64,000 nt of DNA from positions 446,755 to 510,754 of the forward strand of contig NZ_JADQTO010000004.1 of assembly GCF_015704865.1 (NCBI RefSeq). The letters are read 5' to 3'. The position numbers and the translations under genes are program-made. Each line of letters starts with the position of its first letter. Positions within the stretch are counted from its first letter, which is position 1. The DNA is from Actinoplanes aureus (GTDB lineage Bacteria; Actinomycetota; Actinomycetes; Mycobacteriales; Micromonosporaceae). Below the pieces are notes generated by a model that did no database searches, was not told where the DNA came from, and saw only the letters and a program-made list of their open reading frames with translations. Shown one piece after another: positions 16,349 through 25,374 of this stretch.

Positions 16349-19300
16349 ATGTACGGAATAACCGCCCTAACCGGGCAATCCATCTCGCTGGTGAGGTCCC
16401 ACTTGCGCAGAACCTGGCTCTTCGCCGCACTGCTCGCCACTACGGTGATCGCGGTGCCCGCCCCCGCCCAGGCCGCCCCCATCGGCCAGGGCTTCACCGT
16501 CACCGCCGCCGACCTGGCCTACATCCTCAAGCAGATCAAGATCGCTGAGGCGCATGCGGCCGCCACCACCAGCGAGACCGGCCCTTGCGGCGCACTGCTC
16601 GGCACCGGCCCGAACCAGCTCGCCAGCCCGCTGCTCTCGATGGGCCTGCGCACGGTCGACGGCACCTGCAACCACCTGACCCCGGGCGAGGAGACGTACG
16701 GCGCCGCCGACCAGGCCTTCCCGCGTCTCGCCCCGGCCAAGTACCTCCCCGGCTACACCGGCGCCAACGCCCAGGACGACCAGCCCCGGCTGATCAGCAA
16801 CCTGATCTCCGACCAGACCGCGGCCAACCCGGCGGCGGTCGCGGCGGCCGGCAGTCCGGTACGCAGCCAGCAGAGCGGCACCGCCCCGGTGCTCGACGGC
16901 ACCACGCTGTTCATCCCGAACGTCACCACCGACGTCGGCCTCTCCGCGCCGTACAACTCGTGGTTCACCCTCTTCGGGCAGTTCTTCGACCACGGCATCG
17001 ACCAGACGGTCAAGGGCACCGGCACGGTGGTCGTCCCGCTGCGTGCCGACGACCCGCTGATCGCCGGCAAGGACCGCGTCCCGGGCAACGCCGACGACCC
17101 GAAGCCGGGCGACGCGAAGTACGTGCCGCAGTCGATGCGGTTCATGGCTCTCACCCGGGCCGGCCGGGAGGCCAAGAACACCGACACCCCGTACGTCGAC
17201 AACTCACAGACGTACAGCTCGCACGCCCCTCATCAGGTCTTCCTCCGCGAGTACGACGGCGCGGTCAGCACCGGGCGGCTCCTCGAAGGCGCGTCCGGCG
17301 GCCTGCCCACCTGGGCCGAGGTGAAGCAGCAGGCACGGGAGCGACTCGGCCTGGAGCTCGGCGACCTCGACGCGCTCAACGTGCCGATGGTGCTGGCCGA
17401 CGCGTACGGCGACTTCGTTCCCGGCCCGGCGCGCGGCCTGCCGCAATACGTCACCGCCACCGGCCTGGTCGAGGGCAACCTGGCCACCCCGGTCAAGGTC
17501 CCGGCGAACGTGCTGCACTTCGACACCCCGTTCCTCACCGACATCGCACACCACGCCACCCCCGCTCCGGCCCTGCGGCCGGACGCCGACACGGTCGCCT
17601 CCTCCGACTTCGCCGCTCAGCCGAGGGGCACCTACGACGACGAGATGCTCGCCGCGCACTACATCGCCGGTGACGGCCGGGTCAACGAGAACATCGGCCT
17701 CACCGCGGTGCACCACGTCTTCCACTCCGAGCACAACCGGCTGATCTCGGACATCGTCCGCATCGTCGGGGACAGTCCGGAGTGGACCGGCGAGCGGCTC
17801 TTCCAGGCGGCCAAGTTCATCAACGAGATGGAATACCAGCACCTGGTCTTCGAGGAGTTCGCCCGCAAGATCTCACCGGCGATCAACCCGTTCCAGCCGT
17901 TCGCCTTCACCCAGACCGAGCTGAACCCGGCCGTCTACGCCGAGTTCGCGCACGCGGTCTACCGATTCGGGCACTCGATGCTCACCGAGTCGATCCAGCG
18001 GCCCAACGCCGGGAGCCTCTCCCTGCTCGACGGCTTCCTCAACCCGCTCGCCTACACGAACAACGGCACACTGAGCCCCGAGGCCGCGGCCGGCGAGATC
18101 GTCATGGGCATGACCGACCAGGTCGGCAACGAGATCGACGAGTTCATGACGGACACCCTGCGGGACAACCTGCTCGGCCTGCCGATGGACCTCGCCGCGA
18201 TCAACATCGCCCGGGGCCGGTCGGAGGGCGTGCCGACGCTCAACGACTTCCGGCGCCACCTGTACGAGAAGACCGGTGACGGGCGGCTCAAGCCGTACGT
18301 GAGCTGGGTCGACTTCGGCGAGCACCTGAAGCACCCGGAGTCGCTCGTCAACTTCGTGGCGGCGTACGGCAAGCACCCGTCCGTGATCGGGGCGACCACT
18401 ATCGCGGACAAGCGTGCGGCCGCTGCCGCGCTGCTCGAGTCACCGGCGGCCGCCGACTTCTTGAACGCCACCGGCACCTGGACCACTGCGAGCTCCGGCC
18501 TGGACGGTGTGGACCTGTGGATCGGCGGGCTGGCCGAGGTCACCGAACCGTTCGGCGGCCTGCTCGGCACCACCTTCGACTACGTCTTCGAGAGCCAGCT
18601 GACCAGCCTCCAGAACGGGGACCGGTTCTACTACCTGGCGCGTACCACCGGGATGAACCTGCGCAGCCAGCTCGAAGGGAACTCGTTCGCCGAGCTGATC
18701 GGCCGGACCACCGGCGCGTCCGGGCTGCGGTCCGACTCGTTCGCCACCGCCGACTGCAAGTTCGACCTGGCGAATCTGGCCGGGGACGGCGGTGGGGTGG
18801 CCGACGACCCGGCCTCCGACTGCGACGAGAGCCGGCTCCTGCTGCGCCACGCGGACGGCACCATCGCGTACCGGGCCCGCAACAGCGTGGACCGGCCCGG
18901 CCTCAACGCCCAGTCCGTCTGGTCCGGAACGCTCGACCGGGACCGCGTCGTCGCGGGCAACGACAACGACACCATCTGGGGTGACGAGGGCGACGACGTC
19001 CTCGAGGCCGGCGCCGGCAACGACGTGACGCTCGGCGGTGAGGGCGACGACGTGCTCACCGACCAGAACGGCGCCGACTTCGCGAAGGGCGGCCCCGGCA
19101 ACGACGCGCTCGACGGCGGACCCGGCCTGGACATCGTCCTCGGCGGCGACGACAAGGACTTCACCGGCGGCGGCGCCAACGCCAACGACACGTTCGGCGG
19201 CGAAGGCGATGACATGATCTTCGCCGGCGACGGTGAGGACGTGGCCTGGGGCGACTCCGGCGACGACTGGATGGAGGGCGGCGACTCGCCCGACCTGCTC

Positions 19301-22144
19301 CAGGGCGACAGCGGCAACCTGTTCTTCCTCGACGACGCGAACCGGCCCGGCCACGACGTGCTGACCGGCCAGGGCGGCGACGACGACTACGACATGGAGG
19401 GCGGCGACGACATCGGCGTCCAGGGCCCCGGCATCGAGAAGAACGCCGGCGGCTCCGGATACGACTGGTCGATCGCCGGCGACGCCGGGGCGGTCGACGC
19501 CGACCTGGACCTGCCGCTCGACGGCCGAGACATCCTCCAGATCGGCGTCCGGGACCGGTACAACGAGGTCGAAGCGCTGTCCGGTGGGGCACACGACGAC
19601 ACCCTGCGCGGCGACGACGTGACCCCGTCCGCGGTGGGCGGCGACGGCTTCCTCGGCTGCGACGCGCTCGACGCCGCCGGCATCGCCCGGATCAACGGCC
19701 TGAACCAGGTGGTCACCGAACTGCCGACCCCGGCCTCGGCCGTCGGCAACCAGACCGGGCGGCCCTGCGAACTCAGCGGCAACGTCTGGGGCGAGGGCAA
19801 CATCCTGCTCGGCGGCGCCGGCAACGACACCTTCCAGGGTCGCGGCGGCAACGACATCATCGACGGCGACCGCTACCTGACCGTCCGTCTCTCGGTCCGC
19901 GACGCGGACGGCAACGAGATCCGGTCGGCCGCGAGCATGGCTGAGCTGCGTGCCGACGTCTTCGCCGGCAAGATCAACCCCAAGGACATCTTCACCGTAC
20001 GAGAGATTCGCGTCGCCCCGTCCGCCGGTGTCGACACGGCTGTCTTCGCCGGTCAGCGCAGCGCGTACGCGGTCACGCCGATCTCCGCGGGCGTACTGGT
20101 CTCCGGCCCGGACGGCAACGACATCGTCCGCAACGTCGAGAAGATCCAGTTCGACGACGAGACCATGGATGTCACCGGTCTGCAGGCCTTCCTCGGGGTC
20201 ACCGCTTTCGCGGGCGACGCCCAGGCGACCGTCCTGATCACAGTTCCGTCCGGCAGCGAGCCGATCACCGGCTTCACCCTGGAGCGGACCGGCGGCGATG
20301 CGACCGTGCTGACCTCGCTGCCGGCGGAAGCCCGCAGTCTGGTGGTGCCCGGGCTGGCGAACGGGACGGCGTACACCTTCCGGTTGCGTGCGGAGACGGC
20401 TGCTGGGCCGGGCTTGTTCACCGCGCCGTTCGGGCCGGTCACGCCGGCAGCGCCCGTCCCCGGCGACGATGACGGCGAGCGAGTCGGGGACGCCGGAACC
20501 GAGGATCCCGGAACCGAGGACCCCGCAACCGAGGATCCTGCAACCGAGGATCCCGCAACCGAGGATCCTGCAACCGAGGATCCTGGCACCAACCCGGTTC
20601 CGCAGCCGAGCCCGAACCCCACGACCGCGCCGACGACGGCACCCGCGACCGACCCGACCACCGCAGCGCCGACCACTCCGCCGGTGCCGCCGGTGCCGAC
20701 CGTGCCGACCGTGCCGACCACAACCGCGCCGCCGGTGCCCGCCGTGCCGACGACGCCGCCGCCGGTGCCGACCATGACGGCGCCCTCTGTGGAGCCGACC
20801 CGGCCGGTGACCCCGGTCGCGCCGGACGCCCCGGTGATCGGCCTCGCCACAGCCGGCGACGAGAGCGCCGTGGTGCGTTGGACGGCACCCGCCTACGACG
20901 GCGGAACCGAGATCTACGGCTACGAAGTGCAGGCCATCGACGACGAGACCGGCATCGTGGTCGGGGTGGACGTGGCCGCGCCGGACGCCACCGCGCTGAC
21001 GATGACCGGCCTGACGAACGGTGTCCCCTACGCGTTCTGGCTCCGTGCCGTGAACGCCGCCGGCGCCAGCGACTACTCAGCCATCTCCAACACGGTCATC
21101 CCGACCACGTCGGCCGGCACCCCGGGCGGCCCCGCTGTACCAGGACCATCAGGCCCGGTCACCCCGACCGGCCCGACCCAGCCCGGCTCCGGCACCAACC
21201 CGACTACCGGTCCTACGCAGCCCGGCACCAATCCGACTACCGGTCCTACGCAGCCCGGCACCAATCCGACTACCGGTCCTACGCAGCCCGGCACCAATCC
21301 GACTACCGGTCCTACGCAGCCCGGCACCAATCCGACCACCGGTCCTACACAGCCCGGCACCAACCCGACTACCGGTCCTACGCAGCCCGGCTCCGGCCCG
21401 ACGAGCCCGACCACCGGCCCGACCCGGCCCGGCTCTGGCACCAGCCCGACCACCGGCCCGACCACCGGTCCCACCCAGCCGGTCCCCGGACCGGGTAACG
21501 GCGGAACTCCCGGCCCGTCGACCGGCACCCGCACCGTCCCCGGTGCGGCCCGGATCGGACAGCCGGCAGCCGGCAACGCCCTGGCCGTAGTGCGCTGGAC
21601 CGCTCCCGCCAGCAACGGCGGGTCTCCGATCCTGCGCTACGAGATCCGGGTGCTCGACGCCAAGAACCGCCAGGTAGGCACCCTCCGGACGGCCACATCC
21701 GCAGCCGCGGTCCGAACCGTCACCGGCCTCGCCAACGGAACGCCCTACCGCTTCCAGGTCCGAGCGATAAACGCGATCGGCGCCGGCCCCTGGTCCTCGG
21801 CGAGCACCTCGGTGACGCCGCGCACCGTACCCGGAAAGCCCCGCTCGCTGACCGCCAAGCCCGGCCGAACCGGCGGCGCTCCGACCGCCACCGCCCGCTG
21901 GACAGCCCCGGCCACCACCGGCGGCACGAAGATCACCGCCTACCGGGTCACCTACCAGCGCCTTACAAGCAAGGGAGTCAACCGCGGCGCACCCACCGTG
22001 ACCACCCGCTCGGCCACAGCCCGCTCGGCCACCTTCACCGCCCCGCGCGGCGTACCGGCCGGCACCCGCTACCGAGTCACCGTCCAGGCCGTCAACGCAG
22101 CCGGCGCCGGCCCCGGACTCCGAACCACCACAACAGTTCGCTGA
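16349..22144 (+). CDS. Secreted animal-type haem peroxidase with RTX repeats and FN3 domains
   Basis: This 1931-residue exoprotein has a signal peptide (LFAALLATTVIAVPAPAQA) then an animal-type haem peroxidase domain over about residues 170-770. The distal histidine lies in FGQFFDHGID (H215) and the proximal histidine in YRFGHSML (H542). AVHHVFHSEHNRL and DLAAINIARGR are also family motifs. Residues 865-1000 are RTX-like calcium-binding nonapeptides (GGEGDDVL, GGPGNDAL). One FN3 domain follows at about 1290-1370, an acidic TEDPA repeat (1383-1412), a Pro/Thr linker, a second FN3 (about 1490-1580), an 11-residue GTNPTTGPTQP repeat (1615-1680), and two more FN3 domains to the end. Neither the ATG at 16349 nor the in-frame GTG at 16391 has a good ribosome site. 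The GTG gives a tidier signal peptide. A role in extracellular oxidation or defence is inferred. Confidence 0.9.
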   Translation: MYGITALTGQSISLVRSHLRRTWLFAALLATTVIAVPAPAQAAPIGQGFTVTAADLAYILKQIKIAEAHAAATTSETGPCGALLGTGPNQLASPLLSMGLRTVDGTCNHLTPGEETYGAADQAFPRLAPAKYLPGYTGANAQDDQPRLISNLISDQTAANPAAVAAAGSPVRSQQSGTAPVLDGTTLFIPNVTTDVGLSAPYNSWFTLFGQFFDHGIDQTVKGTGTVVVPLRADDPLIAGKDRVPGNADDPKPGDAKYVPQSMRFMALTRAGREAKNTDTPYVDNSQTYSSHAPHQVFLREYDGAVSTGRLLEGASGGLPTWAEVKQQARERLGLELGDLDALNVPMVLADAYGDFVPGPARGLPQYVTATGLVEGNLATPVKVPANVLHFDTPFLTDIAHHATPAPALRPDADTVASSDFAAQPRGTYDDEMLAAHYIAGDGRVNENIGLTAVHHVFHSEHNRLISDIVRIVGDSPEWTGERLFQAAKFINEMEYQHLVFEEFARKISPAINPFQPFAFTQTELNPAVYAEFAHAVYRFGHSMLTESIQRPNAGSLSLLDGFLNPLAYTNNGTLSPEAAAGEIVMGMTDQVGNEIDEFMTDTLRDNLLGLPMDLAAINIARGRSEGVPTLNDFRRHLYEKTGDGRLKPYVSWVDFGEHLKHPESLVNFVAAYGKHPSVIGATTIADKRAAAAALLESPAAADFLNATGTWTTASSGLDGVDLWIGGLAEVTEPFGGLLGTTFDYVFESQLTSLQNGDRFYYLARTTGMNLRSQLEGNSFAELIGRTTGASGLRSDSFATADCKFDLANLAGDGGGVADDPASDCDESRLLLRHADGTIAYRARNSVDRPGLNAQSVWSGTLDRDRVVAGNDNDTIWGDEGDDVLEAGAGNDVTLGGEGDDVLTDQNGADFAKGGPGNDALDGGPGLDIVLGGDDKDFTGGGANANDTFGGEGDDMIFAGDGEDVAWGDSGDDWMEGGDSPDLLQGDSGNLFFLDDANRPGHDVLTGQGGDDDYDMEGGDDIGVQGPGIEKNAGGSGYDWSIAGDAGAVDADLDLPLDGRDILQIGVRDRYNEVEALSGGAHDDTLRGDDVTPSAVGGDGFLGCDALDAAGIARINGLNQVVTELPTPASAVGNQTGRPCELSGNVWGEGNILLGGAGNDTFQGRGGNDIIDGDRYLTVRLSVRDADGNEIRSAASMAELRADVFAGKINPKDIFTVREIRVAPSAGVDTAVFAGQRSAYAVTPISAGVLVSGPDGNDIVRNVEKIQFDDETMDVTGLQAFLGVTAFAGDAQATVLITVPSGSEPITGFTLERTGGDATVLTSLPAEARSLVVPGLANGTAYTFRLRAETAAGPGLFTAPFGPVTPAAPVPGDDDGERVGDAGTEDPGTEDPATEDPATEDPATEDPATEDPGTNPVPQPSPNPTTAPTTAPATDPTTAAPTTPPVPPVPTVPTVPTTTAPPVPAVPTTPPPVPTMTAPSVEPTRPVTPVAPDAPVIGLATAGDESAVVRWTAPAYDGGTEIYGYEVQAIDDETGIVVGVDVAAPDATALTMTGLTNGVPYAFWLRAVNAAGASDYSAISNTVIPTTSAGTPGGPAVPGPSGPVTPTGPTQPGSGTNPTTGPTQPGTNPTTGPTQPGTNPTTGPTQPGTNPTTGPTQPGTNPTTGPTQPGTNPTTGPTQPGSGPTSPTTGPTRPGSGTSPTTGPTTGPTQPVPGPGNGGTPGPSTGTRTVPGAARIGQPAAGNALAVVRWTAPASNGGSPILRYEIRVLDAKNRQVGTLRTATSAAAVRTVTGLANGTPYRFQVRAINAIGAGPWSSASTSVTPRTVPGKPRSLTAKPGRTGGAPTATARWTAPATTGGTKITAYRVTYQRLTSKGVNRGAPTVTTRSATARSATFTAPRGVPAGTRYRVTVQAVNAAGAGPGLRTTTTVR
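20495..20584 (+). repeat. 15-bp coding tandem repeat (six units)
   Basis: Six in-frame copies of a 15-bp unit encode GTEDP twice and then ATEDP four times, residues 1383-1412 of the peroxidase. The copies differ only at a few positions, mostly the last base of the Pro codon. It forms an acidic linker between FN3 domains. Confidence 0.9.
21191..21388 (+). repeat. 33-bp coding tandem repeat (six units)
   Basis: Six in-frame copies of a 33-bp unit encode the 11-residue GTNPTTGPTQP, residues 1615-1680 of the peroxidase. The middle copies are nearly identical at DNA level, a sign of recent expansion and likely length variation among strains. It probably forms a flexible, possibly O-glycosylated stalk. 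Confidence 0.93.
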
Positions 22145-22155
22145 CCCAAGACAAA

Positions 22156-22188
22156 GCGGCGCCGCTGTCCCCCGGACGGCGGCGCCGC
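22156..22188 (+). terminator. Intrinsic terminator of the peroxidase gene
   Basis: A 15-bp stem (one T-G pair) with a 3-base CCC loop begins 12 bp after the peroxidase stop. The stem is almost entirely G/C. No further gene is seen before the NUDIX gene end at 22292. Confidence 0.8.
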
Positions 22189-22291
22189 CGCGTTGCGCTG
22201 CCGGAACACCCGAAGCAGATGTCAACGCCCGTTCTTGGACCGGTCTGGTAGGTCGCGGCGCCTTACCTGGCCGGTCGGGCACTGTGCTCGC

Positions 22292-22762
22292 TCAGGACAC
22301 GAAGTAGGGCGCCGCAGTGGGATCAAGCGCGAGCTCGAGGTAGCGCTTCTGCCGGTCGCCGATCTCCGGGACGGCATCCGGCGCAAACCATGCCACATCG
22401 ATCGACTCGTCATCGTTGACCCGAGCCTCGCCGCCGACGGCCCGGCAGGCCAAGCTCACCTCGAACCAGTAGACCTGATCCCCGTTAGCAATCCGGCGAA
22501 GCTCCAGGGCCTCCACAGCGAGGATCCGCTCAACGGCGACCTCAACAGCGGTCTCCTCATAAACCTCCCGGATCGCGCCGGCCGCCGGCTGCTCACCCGG
22601 CTCAAGGACGCCACTGAGCAGCGACCATCGGTGATCGTCACTACGCCGGTTGAGCAGCACCCGCCCCGCGTCGTCGAAAACCACAGCGGTGACGCTGGGC
22701 AGCGGAAGCGGCGCATGCCCGATGTGCCGCCGCAGCTCCAAGATGAATTCCGGAGTAGCCAC
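22292..22762 (-). CDS. NUDIX hydrolase
   Basis: This 156-residue NUDIX-fold protein carries the box GVLEPGEQPAAGAIREVYEE near residues 50-70. The essential REVYEE core is present, and the final glycine of the consensus is replaced by alanine (EETAV). It is preceded by VTAVVFDDAGRVLLNRRSDDHRWSLL in family order. Family members hydrolyse nucleoside diphosphates linked to another moiety; the substrate is not predictable. The start is a GTG with TAAGGT exactly 6 bases upstream and no ribosome site, suggesting a leaderless mRNA. Confidence 0.88.
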   Translation of the reverse strand: MATPEFILELRRHIGHAPLPLPSVTAVVFDDAGRVLLNRRSDDHRWSLLSGVLEPGEQPAAGAIREVYEETAVEVAVERILAVEALELRRIANGDQVYWFEVSLACRAVGGEARVNDDESIDVAWFAPDAVPEIGDRQKRYLELALDPTAAPYFVS

Positions 22763-23430
22763 AAAGCGACCTTAACCGCCCCCGCCTCCCTCCCCGCGCC
22801 GAAACTCCAGCCCCCGCCGACCGTGGCTCCCCGACCTTGTGCCCCGCCCCGGTCCGGCTGGCGCCGAAGCACCGAATAGGGCCGTCGTCGGTTGGCTGGA
22901 CGGGCCAGCCAGCCGGGCACCCGGCCGCCCCGGGGAGAGGGCGGACGGGTCCGGCTAGCGGCGGGCACCGACTGGAGCCGGCGTTAGGTGGCTGGCCGCC
23001 AGCCGGCGGTCTCGGCTGGCCCTGACGCACCGAACGGGGCCTCCATTCGGTGGCTGAACGCCAGCTTGACGGCCCGGCGCATGGGAAAGAGGGCAGGCGA
23101 AGTTCGGCCGTCGTTTGCGCACGTTGTGGGGCGTGGTGAGGTGCGTGGGCTACGGCTGGCAGTGGTCGGCCGTCGCTCGCGGGCGTCAGGAGGGGGTCGG
23201 GTGGGGGAGCGATGCTGCCCGTTGGACCCGGCGGGTCCGGGGCGCGCTCGTGCGGCCGTGATGCCGGTGCGCGCGGGCCGGGGGCGACGCCGTGGGGGCG
23301 TGGTCGTGGACGGCGGTTTCGCCGGCTGTGGTTGAGCGGGCCGGGAGAACGCCACCCGAACAACCACACAACCATGACCAGGCGGGGCCGGGCCGTTTGA
23401 TTCGGCGCCGGCCCCGGTGGGCGTACCGGA
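22763..23430. other. Gene-free region with degenerate duplicated segment
   Basis: These 668 bp between the NUDIX start and the ilvD stop hold no convincing gene: long frames on both strands are Arg/Ala/Pro/Gly-rich, lack starts with ribosome sites and resemble nothing. Two imperfect copies of a roughly 90-bp segment are visible, beginning GGCTGGCGCCGAAGCACCGA at about 22856 and GGCTGGCCCTGACGCACCGA at about 23014. They look like decayed repeats. The NUDIX -10 element sits at its left edge. Confidence 0.5.
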
Positions 23431-25278
23431 TTATTCGGGAACTCGGCGGTAGGCGCCGTCGCTGGCGCTGGTGGCCATCGAGGCGTAGGCGCGCAGCGCC
23501 GCCGAGACCGGGCGCTGGCGCGCGACCGGCGTGTAGGGCTTGGGGCGGCGCTCCTGCTCGTGCCGGCGCTGGGCCAGGACGTCGTCGTGGACGTTCAGGG
23601 TGATGCTGCGGCCGGGGATGTCGATGATGATCTCGTCACCTGTCTCCACCAGGGCGATCAAGCCGCCGGCGGCCGCCTCGGGGGAGACGTGGCCGATGGA
23701 GAGGCCGGAGGTGCCGCCGGAGAAGCGGCCATCGGTGATCAGCGCGCAGGCCTTGCCGAGGCCGCGGCCCTTCAGGAACGAGGTCGGGTAGAGCATCTCC
23801 TGCATGCCGGGGCCACCGCGCGGGCCTTCGTAGCGGATCACCACGACGTCGCCCTCGGTGACCTCCTTGCCGAGGATGCCGGTGACCGCGTCGTCCTGGG
23901 ACTCGTAGACCTTGGCCGGGCCGGTGAATTTCCAGATCTCCTCGGAGACGCCGGCGGTCTTGACGACGCAGCCGTCCGGGGCGAGGTTGCCGAAGAGGAT
24001 GGCCAGGCCGCCGTCCGCGGTGTACGCGTGATCAACCGACCGGATGCAGCCGGATTCAGCGTCGGTGTCGAGCGTGGCCCAGCGGTTCTGAGTGGAGAAC
24101 GGCTGGGTGGTCCGCACCCCGCCGGGCGCCGCGTGGAACAGCTCCAGCGCCTCAGCCGACGCCGATCCGCCCCGGATGTCCCATTTGTCCAGCCAGGCTT
24201 CCAGCGAGGGCGAGTGCACGGACCGGACCCCGGTCTTGAGCGCACCGCCCCGGTTGAGCTCGCCGAGCAGAGCGGGGATGCCACCGGCCCGGTGCACGTC
24301 CTCCATGTGGTACTTCGGACTGTTCGGCGCGACCTTGGACAAGCAGGGCACCCGGCGCGAGACGGCGTCGATGTCGGAGACGCTGAAGTCCAGCTCGGCC
24401 TCGCGGGCCGCGGCGAGCAGGTGCAGCACCGTGTTGGTGGAGCCGCCCATCGCCACGTCCAGGGCGACCGCGTTCTCGAAGGCGTCCCGGCTGGCGATCG
24501 AGCGGGGGAGCACCGACTCGTCGTCCTTCTCGTAGTACTCCTTGGCGATCTGCACGATCAGCCGGCCGGCCTCGGTGAAGAGCGCCTTGCGGGAGGCGTG
24601 CGTGGCAAGCGTCGACCCGTTGCCGGGCAGGGAGAGCCCGATCGCCTCGGTGAGGCAGTTCATCGAGTTGGCGGTGAACATGCCGGAGCAGGAGCCGCAG
24701 GTCGGGCAGGCGGAGCGCTCGATGGTGTCGAGCTGCTCGTCGGTGACGTTCTCGTTGGCGCTGGCGCTCATCGCGTCGACCAGGTCGAGCTTGTCGTGCA
24801 CCACGCCCTCGATGGCGATCGTCTTGCCGGCCTCCATCGGGCCGCCGGAGACGAAGACCGTGGGGATGTTGAGCCGCAGCGCGGCGATCAGCATGCCGGG
24901 GGTGATCTTGTCGCAGTTCGAGATGCAGACCAGGGCGTCGGCGCAGTGCGCGTTCACCATGTACTCCACCGCGTCGGCGATCAGCTCGCGACTGGGCAGG
25001 GAGTAGAGCATGCCGCCGTGGCCCATGGCGATGCCGTCGTCGACCGCGATGGTGTTGAACTCGCGCCCGACCCCGCCGGCCTCGGCGATCGACTCGGCGA
25101 CCAGGCCGCCGAGGTCCTTGAGATGCACATGCCCCGGTACGAACTGGGTGTAACTGTTGGCGATGGCGACGATCGGCTTACCGAAGTCGTCGTCGGTCAT
25201 GCCGGTGGCGCGCCACAGGGCGCGCGCGCCGGCCATCGTGCGACCGTGGGTCGAGGTCCGGGAGCGCAGCTCAGGCAT
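23431..25278 (-). CDS. ilvD: Dihydroxy-acid dehydratase
   Basis: IlvD is the dehydratase making 2-ketoisovalerate and 2-keto-3-methylvalerate, the third common step of valine/isoleucine synthesis. At 615 residues it matches the usual length. Iron-sulfur cluster cysteines are visible in [12 protein letters not shown] and [19 protein letters not shown], and the start [20 protein letters not shown] is typical. Longer frames upstream reach 25386, but the family N-terminus fixes the ATG at 25278. Only a G-run lies before it, with CAGTAT 6 bases upstream, so it may be leaderless. It is transcribed away from ilvB and divergent from the second GGDEF-EAL gene. Confidence 0.96.
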   Translation of the reverse strand: MPELRSRTSTHGRTMAGARALWRATGMTDDDFGKPIVAIANSYTQFVPGHVHLKDLGGLVAESIAEAGGVGREFNTIAVDDGIAMGHGGMLYSLPSRELIADAVEYMVNAHCADALVCISNCDKITPGMLIAALRLNIPTVFVSGGPMEAGKTIAIEGVVHDKLDLVDAMSASANENVTDEQLDTIERSACPTCGSCSGMFTANSMNCLTEAIGLSLPGNGSTLATHASRKALFTEAGRLIVQIAKEYYEKDDESVLPRSIASRDAFENAVALDVAMGGSTNTVLHLLAAAREAELDFSVSDIDAVSRRVPCLSKVAPNSPKYHMEDVHRAGGIPALLGELNRGGALKTGVRSVHSPSLEAWLDKWDIRGGSASAEALELFHAAPGGVRTTQPFSTQNRWATLDTDAESGCIRSVDHAYTADGGLAILFGNLAPDGCVVKTAGVSEEIWKFTGPAKVYESQDDAVTGILGKEVTEGDVVVIRYEGPRGGPGMQEMLYPTSFLKGRGLGKACALITDGRFSGGTSGLSIGHVSPEAAAGGLIALVETGDEIIIDIPGRSITLNVHDDVLAQRRHEQERRPKPYTPVARQRPVSAALRAYASMATSASDGAYRRVPE

Positions 25279-25374
25279 CCCCCCATACTGCCACCGGCTG
25301 GTCGGGGATAGGCCACGGACGTCCACAGCTCGGGACGCCGGGGGCTGTCGGAATCGACGGAGATCCGGCACAGT

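Noticed and set aside
20495..21388. CRISPR-like direct repeats
   Set aside because: The repeats are contiguous, in frame, without unique spacers, and encode protein linkers.
20878..21498. Alternative frame with DYRSYAARHQS-type repeats
   Set aside because: It is the out-of-frame reading of the 33-bp repeat inside the peroxidase. The repeat periodicity is a by-product of the real frame.
16349..22144. Type I secretion substrate with a local transporter
   Set aside because: RTX repeats are present, but no HlyB/HlyD/TolC-like genes occur nearby and the protein has an N-terminal signal peptide.
22641..23375. Possible gene of about 245 codons in the gap before ilvD
   Set aside because: Pro/Arg/Ala-rich with no motif. 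It overlaps the NUDIX gene in another frame and has no ribosome site.
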